From Saccoglossus kowalevskii (lineage: Eukaryota; Hemichordata; Enteropneusta; Harrimaniidae): DNA of 25,036 nt. Where the stretch lies: NCBI RefSeq assembly GCF_000003605.2, contig NW_003145293.1:127883-152918 (forward strand), in the 5' to 3' direction. Shown in pieces: positions 1 through 10,900 of this stretch; position 1 is the stretch's first letter; each line of letters opens with the position of its first letter. The notes beneath the pieces are model-generated. The model searched no databases. It had not been told where the DNA came from and was given only the letters and a program-made list of their open reading frames with translations. A program made the position numbers and the translations under genes.

Positions 1-78
1 AGTGGTGGCAGTGAAGGAGACACTATCTACAATGCCATCGATGATCAAGTGATTTCGATGCAAAGAAACAATATATGA
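1..78 (+). CDS. Possible 3' end of a gene entering from the left (25 codons then TGA)
   Basis: Frame 1 is open from the window edge to a TGA at 76-78 and ends TIYNAIDDQVISMQRNNI. Composition is less AT-rich than the DNA that follows, and it ends in a stop rather than an obvious splice site. TIYNAI resembles tyrosine signalling motifs of receptor tails (x-Y-x-x-I). An AATAAA at 620-625 could serve as a poly(A) signal. The fragment is too short to identify and may be chance. Confidence 0.2.
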   Translation, partial: SGGSEGDTIYNAIDDQVISMQRNNI

Positions 79-1480
79 CAAGTGCAAGCGAATCAATGAA
101 CAGGGTCTTGTCTTATATGATTACTCAACCGCCATACTCGTATAGCAATGTGCAGCTGGACAAACTAACAAAGCAAACTCCAAGGCCACAATTGTTATTC
201 AAAACATATTTAAGACGATCAAGACATGACTGACGGTAATTGGTACCTGCTAAGGCGATATATTAACAAATCAACAAACATAATTTAATGACACTGGGCA
301 GCTTTTCCCTTGTATTCAAACAATGAATCAGTTTATTATGTTAATAACGCAAGTATCAATTGTTAAAGAATTGTTTGGAAATAATTTAATTTATAAATAG
401 TTGAATGCACATGACGGAATACATGTCAACTGTCGCTTTTCTTTACTGTATTCAATAGGTTTATCGCACAAAAGCTTTGTTGTATGTTTATTTACTGTCA
501 GCATGGTGATTTATATGTCATCACTGACGCTTTAACACTGAAGTTACCAAACCAACATAAAACGACATTGATAACAACAGAAATACTAGCACAGTAAAAC
601 TAAAAGCTTTCGGCTATCTAATAAACGTACGAATAGTTAAAATTAGTTAAATAATAGAACTGAAAAGTTGTGCCCAGGTACATTATATCATTATTTTTTG
701 GGATAAACAGGCTGTTATTATGTTTCAAGGCAATTATATTTGTTGGAGGAACTGCTAATATATTTTGTTGTATAGTGCATAGTTCACTGCAATTCAAATC
801 CCGTCGAAAGTTGAACTCGTGACCTAGATTAAATGTACAAATGCATTCAACTGTACACGAAAGCATTGTCTTAGCTTGGTTGAATTGAAGCGACTTCCAT
901 AAGTTGAAATAAGTAATGTACATTGTATAATTATTCTAGTGGTTTGGATTAACGATATTTGTTTTGCAATCTGACGAAAACGCAAAATAATTTGCAGACA
1001 ATTCCTCGCCCCATTGTTGAATAGAAGGGGTACATTTGCATGAACACAACAGACTGTTTCCAGCACATTGCCGTGCATATCAGGCGACAACGATATAACT
1101 CCAACCAAATAATTCACTGACTACAGATACGCGGCGTTATAGCCGTTAACCAAAGGTTTACGTGATATTTCCATTAATAAATATTCGGCCGGACAGTGGA
1201 TCACATGATCAAGAGTTGTATAAATCCACCATTAAAGACACTGACTATCATTTGTTATTGGTAGCATTGTAATTAGCAATAGAATATAATTGTATAAAAC
1301 TGAAGTGACACATTTAATTAATCAATATTTCTTGAAATGTTTATTAAGTATTTTATTATGGTATTTCAAGAGATGAGCGGGATAGATATATAATTGTTGA
1401 CACATTACCGCGAATAAACTACACAGTTTAAGTAAATAGTTCTATTTGTGTTTAACCTTAGGTTTTTTACTTGAAAAATA
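79..1480. other. AT-rich non-coding stretch
   Basis: No convincing exon on either strand. It holds AATAAA signals (620-625 and near 1,174) and scattered short AT-rich frames with no domain resemblance. It could be a 3' untranslated region plus intergenic DNA if the edge fragment at 1-78 is real. Confidence 0.5.
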
Positions 1481-2094
1481 ACCTACGTGTTCAAATGACA
1501 CTGAATTGAAATTACAAATATCCGGAGTAGACAGATGATACCATATGGGTATCTGAAGTTGATTATGAACGCCAAGTGTTCACTATCCCGAACGACACCT
1601 TTCTTAGTGCACCCGAGAGTAATGTGTTGAGTCAGAGGTTGAATTTTATTTCTTCTAAACTTATGATTCATGAATTTCAGGTTTACTGCGACACAGATAG
1701 ATGTTCTACCACATCAGACTGTTATAATTCTATTAATGATGGAAAGATAGCCTGGTTGTGCAGGAACTATTTTTCTGTCAGCTTTTCAGGGATACAAGAA
1801 ATCTTTATCTTTTGATGATTTAGACTTGTGGGAAAAGGCTGATAAATTATGTATTTGTTTTATACAGGAACCATTCACAAAGTATAACTTGAGAAGCGTT
1901 GAAGGTTAAGTTAATTCCACTGAACATTAGGATTACGAATATGCATAAAGATTACATGTGCATCGGTTTTCTATTCAGTGAGTTTGCCGTAGAATGTTTA
2001 TATTTTCTTAGAAGGGAATTGCAACTTGGCAAATACTCCCAAGAGTCCATGTACTCATATGGATAGTTGCTCTTCCACTAAGGAAATGTTTGGT

Positions 2095-2428
2095 CTACTC
2101 TCTGAGACACATACTGGGCTGTAATCCAGAAGGTCTCAGGTTAGTTTGGGATTTACCAACATGCAAAGAAGAGTCAATGAAATTCTGTCGAAAAACCTCT
2201 GATGCATTAGAGGCAAGTAAATATACTTTTCTATGTCTTTTGCAATGCAGAACTCCCTGCCCTCCACCTAAACTGCATAATGAGGTGAAAGTTATTAAGT
2301 CTGTGTGCAGTGTCATTAGGGTCTTCAATGAGTTTCTGGTGAATTTTTGGCCACACTTTGTCCACGAAAGCTATTGAGTCTGCACCAAATAGATGGTCGT
2401 GATATATATATGCAGGCCATATTACCAA
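2095..2428 (-). pseudogene. Coding-like but broken fragment, identity unknown
   Basis: On the minus strand two overlapping frames look more protein-like than the surroundings. The first (2428-2231) contains FVDKVWPKIHQKLIEDPNDT. The second (2328-2095) contains LASNASEVFRQNFIDSSLHV and QTNLRPSGLQPSMCLRE, then a stop. After that stop the frame continues for about 30 more codons to another stop. Together they look like an old, frame-shifted protein remnant, perhaps from a mobile element. I do not recognise the family. A plus-strand frame over the same bases is also open, so strand is uncertain. Confidence 0.22.
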
Positions 2429-2449
2429 TGGTGCTTGCCTGGGTATTTT

Positions 2450-4800
2450 TCATTATTGGACAGATGTTTTTATGGCTGTGCTTAGATCTTCGGAAATTTG
2501 TTTATGCAGGATAGAGGTCGAATGTCGAACTCATTCCCAATAGCCTTCCTTTTTCTCTTTTGGACTTTCTAGGTGAGGGGAAAGTCGTTATATCTCTGGC
2601 AAGAGCTTTTCACTAATTCAGAAATTGGCTGCACATTTAGTCAAGCACAAACCTTTCATGGTATTATTTTTTTGCATATAATTTCCCCTGTTTAGTCACT
2701 GCAATTGGTTTGAGAATTTGATAACTATTGTGACGTTAAATGCGAGGGGCCTTTGTGGGGCTTCACCGTATTCAAGATCGGGGAGCTTGTCTTTAATGCC
2801 GGTCTAATAGTCTTTGGTAGCGTGTTTATCTTACAAGTCTCCTTCCTCTCAGCTCGTCCGCTGTCACGGGAAAGAAATATACCAGTAACGATTATAACAA
2901 ATCAACACAACACAATATATACGGTTTCCTGTACTTTAATATACAAATAACAGGGATGCTGGTCACTGGAACCAGCAAGGAGGGGGATACACTGTAAAAT
3001 AAAATAAATTAGGGACTTGATCGATGCTGCAGGGAACACTCCACTCTCCATTGGACAGCAATGTGTAATGTTGCGTTCCTTCGTATCTGGCACACTGTCG
3101 AAGCAGCTGTACTACAATTTAAACTCGTGCTCTGTGTCCAGAGAGTATCGAACACTGCACTGCTATCTGCTGCTACTGGTAGCACTGGTACAACGGGAAT
3201 AGTTCAGGCAGTGAGCGTCAGTGGTTCCTGTTGATCAGCAGGGATTACTGCACAGCACGTCTGCATATGTACCCCTGTATAGGGTACAGCTCACTGGAGT
3301 CAGGAATCAGAATCACAAGATGGTTATGTTTGATCAAGTCAGGTCACCTTCCTGACTTAAGATTTTCACACTAGCCTCAACTTAAATACTCTAGCTAATT
3401 TATGGCCATGCAAATAATAAAGTGTATCTAACGAAATGATTGGCTATCTCGAAATAACGGACGAATCAGTGTATCAAGAATGCCCATTTTGGTAGTGGAA
3501 TAGACCACTTTTAATCCGAGCTCTACCAATTCAAAGTAGGAAACTCGGGTCAATGATGTCATATCTATTTTCATTGCCAACAACACTGGGCTCAGCACAT
3601 TCCAAGGTATTTCACAATCACCATGCCACTGTCTGAGACATACCATTATGCCACAGGGAGAGACAGGATGTATGTATCTCAAATTCTGTTGACAATACAA
3701 TCCATTGACTGTATCAGCAGTCTTAAAAATAAACATGTGCAATGAGTTGTTGCAAAGTATCCAAACATGTGTGCTTTTCATTCACACAGTCAGGGCTCTG
3801 TACTTTTCACTTACAATGTATGCCACACTGTCAAGCTATAACTGTGTGGTTAAATATATTTTTATTTTTAAATAAATAACATTATTTTTTTAACCCCTGT
3901 GTGAACATAGTGTTTATGTGTTACACTTTAAGTATAGAGGCACAAATGCCCTGGGATTAGGTTTTACTCATGAAAAGCCTCCAAAATGTACTGGCCTATT
4001 TGCCTCACTTGTTTTATTACTTTGTGTCTACACAGTGACAAAAATTATAGGTATAGAACAGATTAGTTGAAGCTCCAAACGCCTTCTATCGTATCGCATT
4101 ATAACTTATCTTTCCCTTCCAATATTTCGTTTCTTATATTTTGTATTGTTCTTGTATTTTAATTTCAATGAAATAATTTAACGTATTTATTTTTTGAAAA
4201 ACTGTTATCTGTTTCGGAAGGCTTAAATCGTTACTAACACGTGATCCCGTAGTTTATTTCAGTAATTTTTGCCGCTTGAGTGTTAACAAGCATAGGGTTA
4301 AATTAACATTTATTTAACGTTCTAACCAGGGTTTCGTACAGTACAGTGACAGAAATCAGAAAATCATCAGTCTTTATAAAATCTCGATGTATCTTGAAGA
4401 TTGGTAAACAAGCTTTATTTCATAAGTTGTAATTATATACTGAAGGTCAGAATACGATACATACAATACAACCAACTTGACATGTCTACTCATTCAACAA
4501 TCTTGATACGCCTTATTTGAGAATCCTCAAAAGGTCACACATTCAGACCCTATTCTGGAGTCTAGCTGTCTCATATTTGCGATTATTTCTAATGGTGTGC
4601 AGCAATATTCCTACAGCTTCTTCATCTCATTCCGACATCATCGCCAACTATTTCGTTGAATACGTATCCCAGCCTTCACAAAATGTAAACCTTCATTAAA
4701 ATTGCATGTGGATTGGATGTGGTGCAAAATCGAGACAAATTTAACATTACAAAATTCTTGTATCTGTAATACAGGTCTTCGTGAATCAAATTGAATAATA
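2450..4800. other. Intergenic stretch without a supported gene
   Basis: No domain, splice-consistent exon or RNA gene recognised. A 117-codon open frame on the minus strand (3428-3781) is the longest here; it matches nothing I know and has no clear splice partners. Between 2,940 and 3,330 base composition rises and CTG/CAG-rich text appears, possibly an old dispersed repeat. Confidence 0.4.
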
Positions 4801-4807
4801 CGATAAT

Positions 4808-4813
4808 TTTAAT
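4808..4813 (-). promoter_or_regulatory. Candidate polyadenylation signal ATTAAA
   Basis: ATTAAA on the minus strand, about 120 bases after the stop codon, in an AT-rich stretch. It is the commonest variant of AATAAA. No AATAAA is nearer; the next is near 4,185. Cleavage would fall near 4,785-4,800. Confidence 0.4.
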
Positions 4814-4933
4814 TTATGTATTTGTTTTGTGCACCACATAACATATATATTTCATTGATATTGAATGAATAAAGAAATGATATATTCATCGAGTTCCATC
4901 GGTACATTCTTTATGGTTTTTCCATATATGGCC

Positions 4934-4941
4934 TCAACATA
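4934..4941 (-). CDS. Exon 23: last two residues and stop
   Basis: A strong pyrimidine tract and CTCGCAG acceptor at 4942-4948 lead into TA TGT TGA, completing V1277, C1278 and the stop. The protein thus ends ...CEFDVC, immediately after the last CTLD strand, which is usual for secreted CTLD proteins. The following sequence down to about 4,808 would be 3' untranslated. Confidence 0.7.
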
Positions 4942-7900
4942 CTGCGAGAGAAACAACAAAGAAAACATGACAGATTACAGTATTTAAGATTATATATTAC
5001 GTAACCATAGTTAAAGTAAAATATGAGAATTGTTACCATGGAAACATGTAAAACATTTGCAGACTTACCATCAAATTCACACAGGAATATCAATGCATAT
5101 GAGCAATACGTATCATCCCATTTGAAATCACGTGATTGCCTTGAAACGTAAACATAAACAAACTGTTTTATTTAACTTGCATATGATACGACATGTTTGT
5201 GGTGTCAATTTATGTTAATTTGCGTTACATTGGATATTGTGCCTTCTTGAAGACTACTTTATGAATAGGATTCGGAATTATACCTTGTTGGTGTCAAATG
5301 TTATGTAAGAATTGCTCTGTCTTTTCGCGACACATGGTATCTCTGAGGCCATCTGGTCCAACAAATCTATGCCTTTATTGTATCGTTGTATTTTTTCTAT
5401 AACTGGTCTGTTCTTGGGTGTCATTTAATCATATACATTATGTGTGCGACACTGAACTCTAATTAGAGATATACGAGACATCTCTGGGTAAAATTAGCAC
5501 ATTTGGGGGGAGATAATCACTGAACGTAAGCCTTATATCCGCTACTATATAACCGAGCGTACAGTTTATAAACTCATTATAACTTACTCGTACATATACA
5601 ATGCAATACAAACTCACTCCTTATATCACGTTGCTATGTGAAAATTTACAATTTTCCCATCGTCTTTTATCGGATTATACTTTTTAAAACACTTTTGTGA
5701 TAATTTTGAAAATATAATTGCACGATTTCACTGTTATTGCTTTATATAATTATTTACACGTGAATTGTTTTATTTTATGTGAACTGGAGTTATAATTCAT
5801 TTTGAGAGGGTTAGAATTTACCCACCTTGTAGTATGCGTTCTAGATTTCGTATTCGAATTTTGGGCTAAAACGCTCTACATAGAACATATGCAATAATGG
5901 GTGAGACGCATGACAAAACCTTCAGCAATTCTAGTATATTTCAACGAACTAGTAGTAATACCACCCATACACTATTTCCGCACATAAACGAAGCAAAACA
6001 GAAAACAGAACCGGCAAGTGCCAGGAATGTACGCTTCAATGACGCCACGTGTTCGATTCGAACGCTATGTTACAATGAACGCACACGTTCCTCGCAAGGA
6101 GATTTCTCGCAAAATTAGCTACATGTTACCATTTTTGCAATAATAATTTATATTAGTACGTGTACCAGGTTTGCTTGTTTTCATCAGTGCTCCCAGTCGT
6201 GCGATTTCAATTCAGTTAGATTCGGAGCGAATCACAGGTTTTCTAGTGCCAGATAGTATACCATGTTTCAGCCAATCAGATTGATAGATTTAGATTTTTA
6301 GGCATATCCAAAGTTACCAACATATTTAACATCTTACTCAATACAGTACATGTTATAACTCACCATAGATTCACACATGAAGAAGAGTATGGTTCACCAG
6401 GAGCCCAGTTTGTATAAGAGTTGTCATCAATTGCCGTGCCATCTATCCAGTGCAGAACGCCCTTATTATCTCGTTTCAATCCAATCCACACACTCATTCT
6501 CACTTTGTTGTCTATGAGAAAGGCGCTGATTACGTCGGATATAGCTGCTGTTTTGACTATCGCGAGTCGACCTCCTTCGCTCTGACACACTGCAGTAGCG
6601 TCGTCCCAGTTGGCTATCTCCAGGTGTAGTGTATACTCAATGCAATTCAGTGTTGGTCCTGTGACAATATAGAGAGATATACACAGTACTTATTCACATG
6701 TCTACAGGAAGAACACATGGGTGATATTTAATGCCTCTACTTGAACCCACTTTAGAGGTAGTGTACCAGGACACTAGCCTCCTGTGGTCAACTATAAAAC
6801 ACTGTGACTAGTATAGTGTTGCTAAACCTGTCAGGATAGTCGATACTATTCCAGAATCAAATTGATCATTGTCTTCTGGCTGAGTGATGGCGTCACGTAG
6901 CCAGCATTGCTGAGATGTCTTATCAAAGGACCAAGTCTTGCAACTGTTGATACTTCGACATTGAACACAACATTCTTCTCTACTAGCCACGATGTTGAAT
7001 ATGCCATTGACGAGCCCATCACCACCTCGTTCGGTGTTTTCATCGATTTTACAGCCTGCATGAATAAATAAGCACTAAGTTGAACGTCTGGTATGATGAA
7101 ATTGCCTATGAAACTATTTGTGTTTTACTGTTTTGTGGTTAAATATCTGGTATTTTAAAATATTCAAAGAATGCATTTTCCTCTGTTGTCGATGACCCAG
7201 AAACTATTTAATATGCAGCCAGTACAGAAGAATTTTCACAATTCTTTATTGGGATATTTTTTTTTTCAAATTTCCTTTTGCGTACAAACTAATCTAGTTG
7301 ACAATTGGCGCTTTACACTGTAGTTCTTCAAAATAAAAAAAAATCACTGATGATCCAACACAGCCTTTCATAATTGCTTATATTACCATTGACATTCTGC
7401 TCGTAATATACTTGTAAAACATAAAACATTTGCGTCCAAAGTCTGGCTCCGCAGTGTTTACACTTCCAACATAAGCCCACATTTAGAACATCGCCATATT
7501 TGTTACTGTTATGCGCATGTACAAAACAAGAACAACAATAATAAACTATAAATAGATTTCAATGACTTCAGAACGGAATAAATAGAGTTTGATTTTATTT
7601 ATGAAAACTCATAGTGATATTTTGATGTATTATGACGTCACGTTATACTAAACACCTGTATCGTATTACTGACTGCAAAATACATACTATAATCGATGCA
7701 TCCTTGGCAATTACAACTAGTGTCACCACTCCCACACTGACTAGAGGCAGAACAACAACGGCCATTGCCCATGGGATCACATTCAGCTGCCTGACCATTT
7801 GGTAACAAGTTGGGGGCGCCACATTGTTCGTCATCTCTCCAGGTTTTGATTATTTCAATATTTACTTCGGAAAAACATAAACATTCATTTTAGTATTCAT

Positions 7901-10900
7901 ACAAACATAAATGAAGTTGAGAATTGTGTTTCTGGGGTTGAAGATATAATAAAGTTGGCGATTATTTTCTCTTTTAATATTTCGTTAGTAATTTGACACA
8001 TATACGTGGTAGACATAGTACAACAGACTTTCTAATTTATGAAATAAAATATAAAATACTTAGTACTTACAACAAGTTTCGGAGTTAACTATCGGGTGGT
8101 GGTTTAGCATACGAGATTGTACACTAAATGCATCTGTGTTCCAGGATAGAACATCGCCATCCATGCTTCCATTGCAGTCGGCTGTCAGCTCCTTTATTTC
8201 ATCGTCGTCCTTCACATGGCTCCATATATTGAAGTGAGCCATGTCTCCGTCTAAGCCAGTGTCCCAAACATCACCCGCAGTATCTTGACCTCTAGCAATA
8301 ACATAGATGCCACCTGCTACTATTGTACTGCCTGTCTGGAAACCCGACCCAGACCCGGAAAGGGTGCCATCTTTATAGATCTTCCAATCACCGGAAGCAC
8401 CTTCCCACGTGGCACACACGTGGTGCCAGCATCCGGTGTTTACGGCGACATTTGACTTTGGAGCCTTAACGCCATTTATGGAAAGGACTATGTTATCAGC
8501 GTTGCGAATGCTGAACGCGTCTTCGATGTGATCAGTTGAATAGATAAACGCAGTACTTCTCCAGTCGTCTGATTTAGTCCGTATCCAGTAGCTCACTGTT
8601 ACTGCCGAGACGTTGAACATAATTTCTTTCATCGAGACTATGGCCACTTTCTCCGTAGACGCCACCATTTTGCCTTTTAATGATGACCCAATACGAGCTG
8701 TGAAATACAAAATAGAACTATGCTATTTGCTTCTGTGATGTATGTTTGCAGTTACTGTGACTTCGTGATACTTTCTTTACAAAATCATGTTACATTGGAA
8801 TACGTCAATGCTTTAGTTATGAAGCGATTATCATATTTAGTATTCAATTAGCCCGAAATTTGCACAAGATTAATATGACGTATTTGGGTTTGTTTGTCGA
8901 ATGATTACAATCCTCAATAAGCACGACTGAACATATTGAAGGTAGTACATAATTATAGAGAATTCAACCATTCGTGGTCGGGCTTATTTATTTACTGTTT
9001 TACTTATTTAAATTAATACTGTCTTAGTGGAATGAATGGTATTATTGTTGAGTTTAATGCAGCCACATATAATTTAGCATAGACAACACAATTCGAGATG
9101 TTGAATCAACCAAATCAATATACAATTCAGATTCAACATAAGTGATGTCCAATAATTAAGCAATTCATTATTCTATAAACAGACTATTTACAGTTCCTCT
9201 ATTTTTCATTCAATAAAATTATTCCCCCTCCCTCACAATAATGGTTAACATACCACATTCTCCGGGATGACCAATGTCACATAGTCCCCATCTTTCTGAA
9301 GGGTCGGTTGTATAACACCAGGCTCCTTCTGAATTATCGGGATTCCTACAGTAATTGTGATCACCAAGACCACTGCTTGGGTAATTGGCCGGCGTTCTTG
9401 TGTGCTCGTGGGGTGACTGTGTTGCCCATTTCATGCAAGTGTAGCCTTTTGCTGTTGTTGACAAAGCCCCTCTGTAGTCTGTGCCAATAGGATCTTCATA
9501 GCATTCGCTTTTTCCAGCTGTAAAGAGACACATATAAATGTTTTTAAATTTATTACTATACGCTACTCGGAAGTAGCTCTTCAAGGATTTAGTCATTTCA
9601 TAAATAAATCCGCTGAAAAAAAAAATTAATACTTTAAACGGGAATGTTGATTCAAATCAAAATTAAAACAAGAAGTGGATTCAAATTAAGTACTACGCCC
9701 CTAACAAGGCATCTTCCCTTCCTCTACCTGGACATAATGATAAATGATCAAGGTGAGTTCATACTCGAACATTGAGCAACATATATTGCGCTCAAAGTAT
9801 TCTGTAAACAATCTAAATCTATGATTAGCACGGGAGAGTACACGTCATCATACATACCACACTTTGCCTTAGGTGTTCCTAAATCACATACATCATATCT
9901 TTTACCGGGATCATTAGTATAGCACCATGGTCCCTTTTCCCAATTATCCGGATTGCGGCAATAATTGTGATCGCCGAGACCGCCATAAGGTTTCTTCTCG
10001 GGTGTATTGGCATGTGTATGTGGTGACTGCTCTGACCACTTCTGACAGGTAAATCCATTAGCTGTTGTCGACATTCTGCCTCGATAGTCAGTAGCAAGTT
10101 TGTCCATAAAACATTCCCCCTTCCCATCTTAAACCATAAATGCAAATGAGAATCATACTTTTATAATCTGACAAATACAATGTTTCTATTAAAGCAATGG
10201 ATAATTCAAATTCAATGATTTTGCAAGTATAACGTTGCGCATAATTTTAATGAAGATACAATGTAACGTGTATATTGTGTTGGCTTACCTTTCTGGCAAA
10301 TAAACGGCTGGGGTGTCTCACAGTTAATATCATTCAGTTGCTTGTTTCTTTTCCTGCATTGACAAATGTTGAGAATTATCTAATATTGCATTCATTTCGT
10401 TAATAAAGCGTTGCATATATAGCAGGATACCTAGCATTACATAGAGTAAAATTCAAGTAAACGCCAGTTGGATGTAATGACTTACCATATGTGCAGGCAT
10501 TTCTCTTCATTTCCACCGTTGTTGGGTTCTCCGGAATACCAATCAAAATACGTCATGTGTTCACCGTCAACAGTCTCCCAGTCATTGCCATTATCACTGT
10601 AACGACGCCCATCAAATTGAAAATTAACGTTAATCAGACCTAGTGATGCCAGCTGCATTTTCAGAAAATCTAGCGTATCTTTATTCAGAATCTTGGCTAA
10701 CCGACCAGAGTTACTCGTGCATATGTCAATCGCTGTATCACGGTTTTCTGCCATTAAAAACGGGACATACGTGTAAACTGTAGGGGGTAAACCTGAAATA
10801 AATGAAGAAAAAACGCATTTTTTGAGCAAACGTTTGTCTAACGAAATAGATGTCATCTTATAATGTCAACATGTTTATTAACAACACTTGCCATATCCTG

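Noticed and set aside
1576-1815. 79-codon plus-strand frame with CDTDRCSTTSDC
   Set aside because: It has a cysteine-containing stretch and a possible acceptor before GTTTACTGC, but no matching donor or domain was found, and the next bases hold stops.
3428-3781. 117-codon minus-strand open frame
   Set aside because: The longest frame left of the gene, but with no recognisable domain, no clear splice partners and no signal peptide. One such length is possible by chance, so it is not listed as a gene.
5897-6118. 73-codon plus-strand frame within intron 21
   Set aside because: It begins with ATG and is somewhat less AT-rich than its surroundings, but resembles no protein, has no splice context and lies antisense in an intron that splits a CTLD.
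7643-7834. 63-codon minus-strand frame at the eight-cysteine exon
   Set aside because: Wrong frame of exon 19. The correct frame gives the cysteine-rich module and matches flanking phases.
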